The notes below the pieces were generated by a model that was given only the letters and a program-made list of their open reading frames with translations, was not told the DNA's origin and did not search any database. Positions 44,400-54,460 of a DNA stretch of 61,913 bases are shown piece by piece (position 1 is the stretch's first letter; the number at the start of each line of letters is the position of its first letter). Source of the DNA: Terriglobia bacterium. GTDB lineage: Bacteria; Acidobacteriota; Terriglobia; Bryobacterales; Bryobacteraceae. The stretch covers positions 1 through 61,913 of the forward strand of contig JAIQFK010000036.1 in NCBI GenBank assembly GCA_020073305.1, read 5' to 3'. A program made the position numbers and the translations under genes.

Positions 44400-45758
44400 A
44401 TGAAAGCCGCGGCTCACTCGACGCAGCCCGGCGATGCCCGCGCGGGGCAGAGTTTCCGGCCGGTGCTGTCTCTGTGGGCCCTGGTGCTTTTTGGACTGGC
44501 GTTTGTCGGCCCGACCGCGCCGTACACTTTCTTCGGCGTAGGCTCGGTGAAATCGCATGGCCACTTCGCGCTGGTATATCTCATTGCCATGCTGGCCATC
44601 AGCTTCACCGCGGTGAGCTATGGGCGCATGGCCGCGGCGTTCCCCGAAGCCGGCTCGACTTACGCCTACGCGTCGCGCGCGATCCACCCGGTTGCTGGTT
44701 ATCTGGCCGGATGGGTTATGATCCTCGATTACATTCTGATGCCCATGCTGTGCGTGATCATCGCCGCGGTGACGTCGAACAAGCTGGTGCCTACGGTGCC
44801 GTACACGGTGTGGGTGCTGATCACGGCGGCCACCATCACAGGAATTAATCTCTGCGGGATTGAGATGACGTCGCGGGCGACCATCGTATTCAATGGCGTG
44901 CTGTCCATTTCCATCGTGTGGTTTGTGGCCGCGGCCGTACGCGCCCTCCTCGCCGGAACGGGCCAGGGCACGCTGCTGTCGCTGAAACCGTTCTACGACC
45001 CTCCAGCGTTTTCGCTGGCCGCCATCATGTCCGCCACCCCGATCGCAGTGCTCTCGTTTCTAGGTTTCGACGGCATCTCCACGCTCGCCGAAGACGCCAA
45101 GGATCCCCAGAAGAACGTGGCCCGCGCAACCGTGCTGGTGTGCTTTGTGGCGGGTGTCATCTTCATTCTCCAAACGTATCTTGGACAATTGATCTGGCCC
45201 GACTACACGCGGTTCAATCCGATTGAAACCGCCTTCTCCGACATCGGGCGATTGATTGGCGGCACGGGTCTCTTCTTCCTGATTGCCTTCCTCGTGATCG
45301 CACAAGCCTGGGCCAGCGGGATTACCAGCCAGGCGAGCGCGTCCCGCCTGTTGTTTGGCATGGCTCGCGACGGCCGGTTGCCCCATGGGCTTTTTGGCTA
45401 CGTCCACCCCGTGCTGCGCACGCCCATCTATAGCGTCCTGCTGATGGGCGGCATCGCGTGCGTGGGCGGCCTGGTGTTCGACCTGGACGAGGGCGCAGAA
45501 CTGGTCAATTTCGGCGCGTGCCTGGGATTCATGGCGGTGAATTTGTCGGTTCTGAGCCACTACTTTGTGCGCCTGCGGCAAAGGAGCGGCTTTGGGGTCT
45601 GGACGAACCTGGCCTGTCCGGTGCTCGGTTTCGTGATCTGCTTTTATATCTGGCTGAGCATCTCGCCGCTAGCCATGCGCGTCGGCGCAATGTGGACGGC
45701 GGCGGGTATCATATACCTTGCTGTGCAGACTGGCGGCTTCAAACGAAAACTGAGCTGA
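44400..45758 (+). CDS. APC-family amino acid/amine permease
   Basis: About 452 residues with twelve transmembrane helices. The first helix carries GLAFVGPTAPYTFFGVGS, the unwound substrate-binding segment of APC transporters. Later landmarks are FPEAGSTYAYASRAI and LSFLGFDGISTLAEDAKDP. The sequence is closest in character to putrescine importer/amino acid permeases. It should import the substrate of the aminotransferase encoded 25 bp upstream. A TTG start at 44364 overlaps that gene; I prefer ATG 44400. Confidence 0.85.
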   Translation: MKAAAHSTQPGDARAGQSFRPVLSLWALVLFGLAFVGPTAPYTFFGVGSVKSHGHFALVYLIAMLAISFTAVSYGRMAAAFPEAGSTYAYASRAIHPVAGYLAGWVMILDYILMPMLCVIIAAVTSNKLVPTVPYTVWVLITAATITGINLCGIEMTSRATIVFNGVLSISIVWFVAAAVRALLAGTGQGTLLSLKPFYDPPAFSLAAIMSATPIAVLSFLGFDGISTLAEDAKDPQKNVARATVLVCFVAGVIFILQTYLGQLIWPDYTRFNPIETAFSDIGRLIGGTGLFFLIAFLVIAQAWASGITSQASASRLLFGMARDGRLPHGLFGYVHPVLRTPIYSVLLMGGIACVGGLVFDLDEGAELVNFGACLGFMAVNLSVLSHYFVRLRQRSGFGVWTNLACPVLGFVICFYIWLSISPLAMRVGAMWTAAGIIYLAVQTGGFKRKLS

Positions 45759-45765
45759 GGAAAGC

Positions 45766-46524
45766 ATGCGATTGAAGAACAAAGTCGCGATCGTCACTGG
45801 AGCGGGCGCGGGCATCGGCCGCGGCATCGCCGAGCGTTTCGCGAGCGAAGGAGCCTCCGTGGTGGTTGCCGAAATCGACGCCGCCAGCGGAGGGTCCGCC
45901 CAGCAATCGATCCGTGACGCGGGAGGTGAGGCGATCTTCGTGCCCACCGACGTCTCCGACGAGGCCCAGGTGAAGTCCATGGTGCAGAAGACTCTCGACC
46001 GCTACGGCCGGATCGATATTCTGTGCAATAACGCGGCGGTGCTGTTGATCCGTGAAGAGGCGCGCGCGCACGAGTTGACCAATGAGGCATGGGACCGCAC
46101 CATGGCTGTGAATCTGCGTGGATACTGGCTCTGCTCGAAGTACGTCATTCCGGCGATGCTCCGCCAGGGCGGCGGGTCCATCATTCACGTGGCGTCGCCC
46201 ACCGGCCTGTTCGGCTTCACCCGCCTCACCGCGTACAGCACCAGCAAGGGCGGCGTGGTCGGGCTCATGCGGGCAATGGCGGCTGACTATGCGCCGGACC
46301 ACATCCGGGTGAACGCGATCGTCCCCGGAACCATCGACACGCCGATGAATGCCATCGAGCTTTCCGACCCGGAAATGCGCAAGCATTTCGCCGAGATCGC
46401 CCCTGCGCGCAGGCTCGGGACGCCGAAGGATCTGGCGGGCATCGCGGCTTTCTTGGCTTCCGAAGACGCGGACTACTGCGTAGGCGGCATCTTCACGGTC
46501 GACGGCGGGCTGACGGCGGTTTGA
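45766..46524 (+). CDS. Short-chain dehydrogenase/reductase
   Basis: The 252-residue classical SDR has TGAGAGIG (11-18), NNAA (88-91), Asn115, Ser144 and the Tyr157-x3-Lys161 pair in AYSTSKGG, all intact. The C-terminal CVGGIFTVDGG is typical. Asp/Glu36 after the second strand (AEIDA) suggests NAD rather than NADP. It begins 7 bp after the permease stop, so it belongs to the aminotransferase-permease operon and may oxidise the aldehyde, alcohol or hydroxy acid made there. Its 3' end overlaps the AraC gene on the other strand by 52 bp. Confidence 0.9.
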   Translation: MRLKNKVAIVTGAGAGIGRGIAERFASEGASVVVAEIDAASGGSAQQSIRDAGGEAIFVPTDVSDEAQVKSMVQKTLDRYGRIDILCNNAAVLLIREEARAHELTNEAWDRTMAVNLRGYWLCSKYVIPAMLRQGGGSIIHVASPTGLFGFTRLTAYSTSKGGVVGLMRAMAADYAPDHIRVNAIVPGTIDTPMNAIELSDPEMRKHFAEIAPARRLGTPKDLAGIAAFLASEDADYCVGGIFTVDGGLTAV

Positions 46525-47507
46525 AGGCTGCCGGAGGCGGTGCGTCCCGCGTGTTGCAGGCGGTACTCGAGCGGCGTCATCCCTGTGATGCGCCGGAAAA
46601 TCACTCCGAAGTAGCTCTGGTTGCAGAATCCGGTTTCCAGGCTGATCTCCAAAATGGCACGGTCGGTCGAGGCCAGTAGTTCTTGCGCGCGGGCTACGCG
46701 GAAGTGATTTAGATACGCGACAAAAGACTGCCCGGTCACTTCCTTAAACGAGTGCATGAAGCAGCAGTCGCTCATCGCGCAGAGCCGCGCGGCGTCGTTC
46801 ACCCGGATCGGCTCGTCATAGTGCTGCTCGATATGCTCCAGCAGAGGCGCCAGGCGCCTCACGTTGCTCTGCTGGCGGTAGAGAGCTTCGCGCGTCGCGC
46901 CCAGTTCCGCGTAATGATTCACCAGGGCGAGCAGGATCATTTTCAGATAGGTCTTGATGGCCAGGCGAGACCTTTCGGAATCGCCCGGCAATTCGCCCCG
47001 GATGCGCTCGATGAAGTCGAAAATCTCCCGCGACAGCCCGGTGCCCGCCGGGATCACGTTCGGAAATGACGCATTGAGCAGCGTGAACGGCATCAGGTAT
47101 TGCACGTCGTCGCCCAGCGGAGCGCCCGAGTGAATCAGGTTTGGTAAAAACGACAGTACGACCGATCGCGCCTCGCGCTGCGAAACCCCGAGCGGGAGGC
47201 AGCGGTGCCGGATGCGGTCTCCCACTACAATGATGTCGTTCTTGTGCACCATGCAGGTGTGATCTTCGACTTCGTAGCCCAGTTCGCCGGACTCGAAAAT
47301 GACCACTTCCAGGTGATCCGGCCGGTGCATCGGCACGTCATGACGGCGATCCAGGATGAGAAAGCGTACGTCGATGGGGTACGAGTGGGCGAACGGCCAG
47401 ACGTGGGATTTCTCAGCGTTGATCTGACGATCGACAAACGAATCGACGCGCTCCCAAGTCACGCCGCTCTCCGCTCGCATGGGCACCAGGCTCTCCGTAC
47501 CCAGCAA
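46473..47507 (-). CDS. AraC-family regulator with N-terminal cupin
   Basis: 344 residues. A cupin sensor domain (about 45-120) has HRPDHLEVVIFESGELGYEV. A C-terminal double HTH (about 232-325) has RVNDAARLCAMSDCCFMHSFKEVTG, here split as VNDAARLCAMSDC and FMHSFKEVTG, then ISLETGFCNQSYFGVIFRRITGMTP, whose FCNQSYF is the canonical second helix. It probably senses a sugar-like effector. It lies 54 bp downstream of the TonB receptor gene on the same strand and next to the catabolic genes, so it is the obvious candidate regulator for the region. The last ~25 residues are antisense to the SDR gene. Confidence 0.88.
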   Translation of the reverse strand: MLGTESLVPMRAESGVTWERVDSFVDRQINAEKSHVWPFAHSYPIDVRFLILDRRHDVPMHRPDHLEVVIFESGELGYEVEDHTCMVHKNDIIVVGDRIRHRCLPLGVSQREARSVVLSFLPNLIHSGAPLGDDVQYLMPFTLLNASFPNVIPAGTGLSREIFDFIERIRGELPGDSERSRLAIKTYLKMILLALVNHYAELGATREALYRQQSNVRRLAPLLEHIEQHYDEPIRVNDAARLCAMSDCCFMHSFKEVTGQSFVAYLNHFRVARAQELLASTDRAILEISLETGFCNQSYFGVIFRRITGMTPLEYRLQHAGRTASGSLQTAVSPPSTVKMPPTQ

Positions 47508-47561
47508 TCATACGCCGATCGGCGAGCCTCCGCCAAGGGGAGACGGCGCCTGTCCGCGCGT

Positions 47562-50500
47562 TCAAAAGACGAACTTGAGGCCAAGTTGCAGAATGCGCGG
47601 CCGGGCCGCACCGCTGACCTGGCCATTCCCGACATTGTTGTCTCCGTTACAGGGAGCGCCGGGAGCCGTCTGATCGCTGCAGAAGAGATTCACGCCGTTC
47701 CACTGTGGATGATTGAACGTGTTATAGCTCTCAAACCGGAACTGCAACGAGCTGTGTTCGCTTTTGAACCACGGCGCTTGGAAGTTCCGGAGCACGGCAA
47801 TGTCCCAGTTGTTGCGCCCCGGACCGGTCAGCGCATACTTGCCCATGTAGCCGAACATTCCGGGCTGATTGTCGGCGCGAAGCTGGTCCACTGTCACATT
47901 TCCGATCAGACTGGGGTCGAACCAGGTCGGCGTCGGGCCAAACTGCGGATCGTTCACAGTGCCCTTCTTGACGCCCAGTGGTCCCAGGGAGTTGCAGCCC
48001 GTGGGCCCGCCGATGCCGGTCGCCATCCCGGCAATTCCACAGGTGACTCCGATGGGAGTTCCAGCCAGGAAACTGGTGATGCCGCTGATCTCCCAGCCGC
48101 CGAGAACATTCCGCGCCAGGCGGTTCTGCGAACTCTTGAAGAACGGCAGCTCGTAGACATAGTTCATCACCAGCATCTGGCTCTGGTTCAGGCCTCCGGT
48201 GCCATACCAGCGCCGAAGATTTTGATCGTCAATTCCGTTTGTGCCGCCGGAATTTGCACTGCCGCCCTGAAACATGTTGTCGAGTTCGTGCGCCCAGGTG
48301 TATGCTGCCTGGAACGCAATCCCATAACCGAAGGTGTGCCGGAAGTTCACTTGCAGTGAATTGTAATTGGAGTTGCCCGTCATCTGGCGCTGGTTAATCG
48401 AGGCATAGCCGGGATACGGCACGAAGAAGACGGAATTCTGCAACGTATTCATGAGGATGTTCTGCACGTCGCAGTTTCCGTGGGCGTCGCAGCCGGGTGT
48501 GCCGGCAAGTGCCGGGACGTTTTGCATGCCCGAACCCACCCGAACCTGATTGATGTTGACATTTTGCTGCAGGTGGTGGCCCAGCGTCCCGACATAGCTG
48601 ACGCTCAGAATATTGTTGCCTGGGAACTGATGCTGCACGCCCAGGTTGAATTGCTGGATCTCCTGCCATTTGCTGACATTCACATTGGAGAAACCCGATG
48701 GCGGAATGGGGCCGGGACCCACGTTATCGAACCCGGCGATGTTGTAGCTGAATAGATCCGCCGCCGCCGGCGGGTTCCCATTGAAGCCGGCGCCGTTGTG
48801 CAGCGGATTGCCGCCGTCCCAGGTCAGCGCGTACCCGCCGCGGATGGAGGTGGTGGCGTGTCCGAACGGATCCCAGGCAAATCCAAAACGCGGAGAAACG
48901 GTGCCACGGAAGGAGTGGTAACAGCCTTTCGGTATGGAGCCGGTTCCGCACTCCACTAGGCCGTTTCCATAGTTTATGGGGGTCGCCCCGGTACCCGGAA
49001 TGAAGTTGCCGTTGATGTCCAGCTTCGCCTCTTTTGCCGGATCGTATTGAGACGGGATGAACAAAGAATCGTTGGTGGGCTTCATCGAGTCATAGAAGGG
49101 GCTTAACCAGTAGTAGCGCACACCCAGGTTGAGAGTCAGATGGGAGGTTAACCGCCAGTCGTCCTGGAAGTAGGGCTCGAAGTCCCACTGGCGCCAGTGG
49201 CCAAGCGCCGAGCCACCCAGCAGTTGCCCGTTGACAGTTCTGCCGTATTCCTCGTAACCGGCGATGCGCCCGAGAAACATGTCCGCGAGCGCGTTGCCGG
49301 TACTCAAGCTCGAGCCGTCGCTGAATGTGTAGTTCCCCTGCGGGTTGTATCCGATATTGGTGGTGGTGTTGATATTATTTCTCAGCAGGAAGAAGCCGGC
49401 TTTCAGCGTATGGCGGCCCTTGGTCCACACCACGTTGTCTTTGAATGCAATCTGAGGATCCCAGAAAAAGAACTCGAAGCCCGTGGACTGTCCGAAATTG
49501 AAAGGCACTCCACCACCAATGGCAATGCTCGGCAGCTTTACGATGTCTTGATTGGCGGGAAAGATGGTCTTGGCATCGAAGCCGCTGGGCTTGTTGATAG
49601 ACCCGGCCGGCGAGTCAAACCCCGTGTAGTTATTCACCTTGTTAACGTCCGCCGAGAAACTCGCGATGAACTCGTTCAGCAGGTCAGGCCGGATGGTTTG
49701 CGTCAAGTGAAACACCGCCGATTTTGCCGGGCTCTGCCACCTGGATTTGACCGTGCCGAAGGTCGCATACGACCACAGCGTCGGGATGTAGTCCGATTCA
49801 AACGCGTCTTGTGTGTACCGGAAAAAGGCGCGGATGTTGTCGGTAATGTTCTGATCGATCTTGAACATGTCCTCTCGGAAGGAAGTGGGCAGACTGGGCG
49901 CGGCAGTGTAGCGATCGATGCCGTTGTTCGGCAGCGGAACCAGGCCGTCCAGCAGCGCTTTGGCTGTGGAATTAATCGGAACGACATTGTTGGGGAATAA
50001 GGTCCCCGTGTCCGGATTCGTGGGTAACTTGCACCCGGAAGCGGCCACTACGTTGTAGTTGGGAGAACCTGGATCGCACTCGCTGAAGTCGCCGTTTCGC
50101 ATTCTCTGCGTGGGAACCTGTTGGTCGATCACCGTTCCCTCCCGGTTTTCGCGCCATTCCTCAGAAACGAAAAAGAACGTCTTGTTCCGGTCGCGATTAT
50201 AGTGTCCGGGAATGATGACCGGGCCGCCCAAGGTAAATCCCCAGTTGTTGCGCTTGAGCGGCGTTTTGGGCGCTGAACTGCCGTCGGGCGTGATCTGGCG
50301 ATTGGCGAACCAGTCATTGGCATCGAACTTTTCGTTCCGAACGAACTCGAACAGGTCGCCGTGAAAGTCCTTCGTACCCGACTTGGTAACCACCTCGATG
50401 TTCGCGCCTCCCGATTTGCCGTATTCCGCGCTGTAATTCGCGGTTGAAACGCGGAACTCGGCGATCGAATCGATGCTGGGGTAGGTCATGACCGAGCCGC

Positions 50501-51116
50501 TGCCCGAGCCTTGATCGATATTGTTGGTGCTATCGACTTCCCAGTTCTCGATGTTAACCGGCAGGCCGTTGAAAGAAATCGCCGCGTTGGCCAGCACGCC
50601 CACGTGCGAGGTATCAAAGCCGGTTCCGAGCGTTGCGGCCCCGGGGACCAGCGTCGCCAGGTTCGCGAAATTCCTCGCGTTCAGATTGAGCTGGCTGACC
50701 TGCGAGCCGGTCACCACGTCGGAAATCGCGCCGGTCTCGGTTTCCACCTTGGCGACGTTCGCGTTGACCACCACTTCCTGGGTAGCAGAGCCTACCTGGA
50801 GCTGCAGATCGACACGCAGCGTCTGGCCAACCTGCGCGGTGATGCCACTGCGCACGAGCTTTTGAAAGCCCGCCTTCTCGACGGTAACGATGTAGTTTCC
50901 GATCGGCACGCGAGCGGCCGTGTATTCGCCGGCCGAGTCCGAGATCAGTTTTCGCGTAAAGCCTCTGTCCGGATTGGAAACGGTGACGTTGACGTCGGGA
51001 ATCACCGCGCCGGATGCGTCCGTTACTGTGCCGACGATGTTAGCGAGATCCTGTGCACTGACACGAAAAGATGCCAGAAAAATCATCGCGCCTGCTATCG
51101 CAACCAGTGTTCTCAC
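47562..51116 (-). CDS. Oar-like TonB-dependent receptor with N-terminal carboxypeptidase-regulatory domain
   Basis: About 1184 residues. It has a signal peptide (LVAIAGAMIFLASFRVSAQ), a CarboxypepD_reg-like beta-sandwich (about 25-110, with GTVTDASGAVIPDVNV), a plug (about 120-230, with AISFNGLPVNIENWEVDS) and a very large beta-barrel ending in KFVF, the aromatic C-terminus of outer-membrane proteins. The size and architecture match the acidobacterial Oar family, thought to import oligosaccharides or peptides. The start is GTG 51116, directly after AAAGGAG; the longer frame from 51437 crosses the promoter. The AraC gene follows it. Confidence 0.9.
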   Translation of the reverse strand: MRTLVAIAGAMIFLASFRVSAQDLANIVGTVTDASGAVIPDVNVTVSNPDRGFTRKLISDSAGEYTAARVPIGNYIVTVEKAGFQKLVRSGITAQVGQTLRVDLQLQVGSATQEVVVNANVAKVETETGAISDVVTGSQVSQLNLNARNFANLATLVPGAATLGTGFDTSHVGVLANAAISFNGLPVNIENWEVDSTNNIDQGSGSGSVMTYPSIDSIAEFRVSTANYSAEYGKSGGANIEVVTKSGTKDFHGDLFEFVRNEKFDANDWFANRQITPDGSSAPKTPLKRNNWGFTLGGPVIIPGHYNRDRNKTFFFVSEEWRENREGTVIDQQVPTQRMRNGDFSECDPGSPNYNVVAASGCKLPTNPDTGTLFPNNVVPINSTAKALLDGLVPLPNNGIDRYTAAPSLPTSFREDMFKIDQNITDNIRAFFRYTQDAFESDYIPTLWSYATFGTVKSRWQSPAKSAVFHLTQTIRPDLLNEFIASFSADVNKVNNYTGFDSPAGSINKPSGFDAKTIFPANQDIVKLPSIAIGGGVPFNFGQSTGFEFFFWDPQIAFKDNVVWTKGRHTLKAGFFLLRNNINTTTNIGYNPQGNYTFSDGSSLSTGNALADMFLGRIAGYEEYGRTVNGQLLGGSALGHWRQWDFEPYFQDDWRLTSHLTLNLGVRYYWLSPFYDSMKPTNDSLFIPSQYDPAKEAKLDINGNFIPGTGATPINYGNGLVECGTGSIPKGCYHSFRGTVSPRFGFAWDPFGHATTSIRGGYALTWDGGNPLHNGAGFNGNPPAAADLFSYNIAGFDNVGPGPIPPSGFSNVNVSKWQEIQQFNLGVQHQFPGNNILSVSYVGTLGHHLQQNVNINQVRVGSGMQNVPALAGTPGCDAHGNCDVQNILMNTLQNSVFFVPYPGYASINQRQMTGNSNYNSLQVNFRHTFGYGIAFQAAYTWAHELDNMFQGGSANSGGTNGIDDQNLRRWYGTGGLNQSQMLVMNYVYELPFFKSSQNRLARNVLGGWEISGITSFLAGTPIGVTCGIAGMATGIGGPTGCNSLGPLGVKKGTVNDPQFGPTPTWFDPSLIGNVTVDQLRADNQPGMFGYMGKYALTGPGRNNWDIAVLRNFQAPWFKSEHSSLQFRFESYNTFNHPQWNGVNLFCSDQTAPGAPCNGDNNVGNGQVSGAARPRILQLGLKFVF

Positions 51117-51237
51117 GGGGTGCTCCTTTCGCCCGGCCGCCGCTGCACCGCGCGCTCGATCACCGCGTACGCGTGCCGTCCAGCCTGCCGGATTTGCGAG
51201 AAACCTGTGGTGAGGGTAACCCGAGCGCCGAAGGGGG

Positions 51238-51266
51238 TCTATCAAGATTTGCTTTTTCTTTGTTAA
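51238..51266 (-). promoter_or_regulatory. Promoter of the shared 17-bp-spacer type upstream of the TonB receptor gene
   Basis: On the minus strand TTAACA (51261-51266) and GATAGA (51238-51243) are 17 bp apart. The context ACAAA...AAATCTTGATAGAC matches the promoters at 42868 and 57351. The expected transcript starts near 51231, leaving a leader of about 115 bases before the GTG start. Confidence 0.55.
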
Positions 51267-51455
51267 AAGACTATAGCCACGACAGTTAGGGCGGATGGCG
51301 CAAGCAGCGGCACAGCAATCCGCACCCACGGGACTTACCTTCGTTTTGGCGCGCTTCAACTCTCCTCCTGGGGGCGCGGACAGACTCATGTGCCGTCCGG
51401 TTGGTGCGAAATGCGGTGCTACGATGTATTTCCACAAACTGCAGACTGAGGAACT

Positions 51456-52733
51456 ATGCGTCGTTACACGGGATTGCTCGCCGGGGTCGCCTTAGCGGGA
51501 GCGCTGGCTGCGGCGCCTCTGCTCACCACCAACGGGCGCTACTTTGTCCGCAATGGCGAGCCGTTTTTCTGGCTCGGCGACACAGCCTGGACTATCGCCA
51601 ACCTCTACACACCCGCCGAGGCCGAAGAATACCTGGATCACCGCGCGCGCCAGGGGTTCTCGATCATCAACGTCATGATGGTGTTTACCGGCGGACCCGG
51701 GATGAAGGCGGTTTCCGAGGACGTGGAGGGCACGCTCCCGTTTCTCAACTGGAACCCGGCAACGCCTAACGAGGCGTTCTTCAAGAATATTGATCGGGTC
51801 CTGGCTGTCGCGCGCAGCAAGAATCTGATTCTGGCGATTCTGCCTTGCGGCGGCAGTTCCGGAGCCTTCGTCAAAAAGCAACAAATCTTCACCGAGGCGA
51901 ACGTTCGCGAATACGGCCGATGGCTCGGCCGCCGGTACAAAGACGTGCCCAATCTCATCTGGGTGAACGGCTTCGACCTGAAGTCTTCCGAATTTCCCGA
52001 AATCACCCAGGCCCTCGCGGCCGGCTTGCAGGAAGGAGATGGCGGCGAGCATCTGATCACGTTCCATCCCGGAGGTGGCAACTCATCCAGTTACTTCCAC
52101 ACCGAGAAATGGCTCTCCTACAACACCATCCAAACATGGAGCGACTACTGGCGCATTCACCCGCTGGTCCTGGCCGATTACTGTCGCCTGCCCGTGAAAC
52201 CCGTTGTTCTGGCCGAAGGCGCGTATGAAGCCGGCCCCGAATATCCGAGCCGGCCCATCACACCGCTGATTGTTCGTAAACAGGCGTGGTGGGCGTATCT
52301 GGGAGGCGGCTTCCACACCTACGGTCACAACGACATGTGGCGGAAAAATCCCACGTGGCGCGAGTCGCTGGATTCACCCGGCGCTCGGCAGATGGGCATC
52401 TTGAGGCAGGTGCTCTCGGCGCGCACCTGGTGGAAGCTGGTGCCCGACCAATCGGTCATCGCCGTCGGCGCAGGCAGTGATAAAGATCTGAACGCCGCGG
52501 CGCGTTCAACCGACGGTGACTGGGCGATCCTTTACCTCAGCACGCGCAACCCCGTGACCGTTGACTTCGGCAAAATCACAACGTCCGAAACCGTTCGAGC
52601 CACGTGGATCAATCCGGAGACAGGCGAATCCACCGTCGTCGGCGTGTTTCCGAACTCGGGCCTGCGCCCTTTCACTCCTTCGCTGCAGAGCGACGACGCG
52701 GTGCTTCTGCTGGAAGCGGCGAGCGCGCGCTGA
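51456..52733 (+). CDS. DUF4038/GH140-like secreted glycoside hydrolase, second copy
   Basis: The 425-residue protein has a signal peptide (GLLAGVALAGALAAAP). The barrel has FFWLGDTAWTIANLYTPAE, MMVFTGGPGMK, NLIWVNGFDL and LAEGAYEAGPEYPS. The collagen-binding-like C-terminal domain has ATWINPETGEST. It is a paralogue of the 41524 gene with the same domain order but only moderate similarity, so the duplication is old or the two were acquired separately. The start is ATG 51456 with GAGGAA 5 bp upstream. The CocE-type hydrolase gene follows 7 bp after its stop, so they form an operon. Confidence 0.85.
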   Translation: MRRYTGLLAGVALAGALAAAPLLTTNGRYFVRNGEPFFWLGDTAWTIANLYTPAEAEEYLDHRARQGFSIINVMMVFTGGPGMKAVSEDVEGTLPFLNWNPATPNEAFFKNIDRVLAVARSKNLILAILPCGGSSGAFVKKQQIFTEANVREYGRWLGRRYKDVPNLIWVNGFDLKSSEFPEITQALAAGLQEGDGGEHLITFHPGGGNSSSYFHTEKWLSYNTIQTWSDYWRIHPLVLADYCRLPVKPVVLAEGAYEAGPEYPSRPITPLIVRKQAWWAYLGGGFHTYGHNDMWRKNPTWRESLDSPGARQMGILRQVLSARTWWKLVPDQSVIAVGAGSDKDLNAAARSTDGDWAILYLSTRNPVTVDFGKITTSETVRATWINPETGESTVVGVFPNSGLRPFTPSLQSDDAVLLLEAASAR

Positions 52734-52740
52734 CGGTGGC

Positions 52741-54456
52741 ATGAAAGAGGAAAGCTACGAAATACTAATGGAGCGCGACATCACCGCGCAGATGCGCGAC
52801 GGCGTCATCCTGCGGGCCGATGTCTTCCGCCCCAAAGCCGAGGGAAGATTTCCAGTCCTTCTGCAGCGGACCCCGTACAACAAGGCCAACTACAATGCCA
52901 ACGGTACTCCCTTCGCCATCCGCGCGGCAACCCGTGGCTACGTCGTGATCCTGCAGGACGTCCGCGGCCGTTTTGCGTCGGATGGCGACTGGTATCCATT
53001 CCGGCACGAACTGGAAGACGGGTACGACACCGTCGAGTGGGCCGCCGCGCTACCGTATGCAAACGGCAAGGTGGGAATGTTCGGGTGGTCCTACCTGGGC
53101 GTGACGCAGTTGTTTGCCGCCATCGCGCAGCCGCCACATCTGGTTTCCCTGTTCCCGGTTGTCACCGCGTGCGACTACTACGACGAATGGACGTATCGCG
53201 GCGGGGCGTTCCAGCAGTTCTTCAATGAATCGTGGGCGTCGTTCCGGCTCGCTCCCGACACGCTAAACCGGCGGGCGCAGAAAAGCGCCAACGCCATGAA
53301 CCGGGTGTGGGAGTTGCCGCTCCGCGATTTTTCTTTTTTTGAAACCGGTTCGGTGCGCGACCTGGCTCCCTACTTCCTTGACTGGCTGGACCATTCCTCG
53401 TACGACGACTACTGGAAGCAGTGGTCAATTCACGGGCGGTTCGGCAACATCGCGGTTCCGTGTTATCACGTGGGCGGCTGGTACGACATCTTCCTGAACG
53501 GCACACTGCGAAATTACATAGGCCTTAAGTCGTACGCAGCGACGGAAACGGCGCGCAAAGGGCAGCGGCTGATGATCGGCCCCTGGTATCACGATACGGT
53601 GAGTTTCCGCGATGGCAAGGCCGGTGAGGTCAGCTTCGCGCCAGAGGGGTGCCGGAACGAAGAAGACGAAATGCTCCGCTGGTTCGATCACACTCTGAAG
53701 GGCGTGGCAAACGGCCTGAACCGCGAGAAGCCGGTCAAGATCTTCGTTATGGGAGAAAACGTGTGGCAGGAGGAGGACGACTGGCCCCTGGCGCGAGCTC
53801 GCAACACCCGTTTTCACCTGCATTCCGGCGGCCGAGCCAACTCGCTCTCGGGCGATGGAGCCTTGAGCACAGGCCCACCAGAAGCCGAGCCAGCCGATCA
53901 ATTCCTCTACGATCCCGCAAATCCGGTGCGCACTCAGGGCGGAGGAAATTGTTGTGACCACGACCACCTCGCTCCGGGCGTCTATGACCAGCGGCCGGCG
54001 GAAAATCGTGCCGACGTTTTGGTTTACTCCACACCGCCGCTCGATGCCGACATCGAAGTGACCGGCCCGGTCAGTGCTGAGTTGTACGTGAGTTCATCGG
54101 CTGTTGACACCGACTTCACCGCCAAACTAGTGGATGTCCATCCGGATGGATTCGCGCGGAACCTGGCCGACGGCATCCTCCGTCTTCGTTTCCGCAATTC
54201 ATTCGAGAGATCCGAACCGCTGGTTCCAGGTGAAATCTACAGGATCAACATCGATCTGTGGGCCACCTCCAACCTGTTCCGCAAAGGGCACCGCATCCGG
54301 CTCGAAATCTCCAGCAGCAACTTTCCGCGCTACGACCGCAACCTAAATACCGGCGAGGATCTGCTCACCGGCCAGCGCATGGTAGCGGCCAGCCAGGTCG
54401 TATACCACGACCGCGAGCATCCATCCGCTTTGATCCTACCCGTCGTGCCGCGTTGA
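52741..54456 (+). CDS. CocE/NonD-family alpha/beta hydrolase (X-Pro dipeptidyl-peptidase S15 type)
   Basis: About 571 residues. An alpha/beta hydrolase domain has RTPYNKANY and QDVRGRFASDGD, and its nucleophile elbow is GWSYLG (Ser117). It is followed by the helical cap region, then a C-terminal jelly-roll X-Pro_DPP domain from about residue 345, with CDHDHLAPG and DVLVYSTPPL. Members cleave acyl esters or X-Pro peptides; substrates vary widely. No signal peptide is present, so it is cytoplasmic. The start is ATG 52741, 7 bp after the preceding stop; the frame is open further upstream inside that gene. Confidence 0.87.
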   Translation: MKEESYEILMERDITAQMRDGVILRADVFRPKAEGRFPVLLQRTPYNKANYNANGTPFAIRAATRGYVVILQDVRGRFASDGDWYPFRHELEDGYDTVEWAAALPYANGKVGMFGWSYLGVTQLFAAIAQPPHLVSLFPVVTACDYYDEWTYRGGAFQQFFNESWASFRLAPDTLNRRAQKSANAMNRVWELPLRDFSFFETGSVRDLAPYFLDWLDHSSYDDYWKQWSIHGRFGNIAVPCYHVGGWYDIFLNGTLRNYIGLKSYAATETARKGQRLMIGPWYHDTVSFRDGKAGEVSFAPEGCRNEEDEMLRWFDHTLKGVANGLNREKPVKIFVMGENVWQEEDDWPLARARNTRFHLHSGGRANSLSGDGALSTGPPEAEPADQFLYDPANPVRTQGGGNCCDHDHLAPGVYDQRPAENRADVLVYSTPPLDADIEVTGPVSAELYVSSSAVDTDFTAKLVDVHPDGFARNLADGILRLRFRNSFERSEPLVPGEIYRINIDLWATSNLFRKGHRIRLEISSSNFPRYDRNLNTGEDLLTGQRMVAASQVVYHDREHPSALILPVVPR

Positions 54457-54460
54457 GCCG

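Noticed and set aside
51117-51437. N-terminal extension of the TonB receptor frame
   Set aside because: It spans the shared promoter motif, lacks homology, and would bury the signal peptide. GTG 51116 has an AAAGGAG ribosome binding site.
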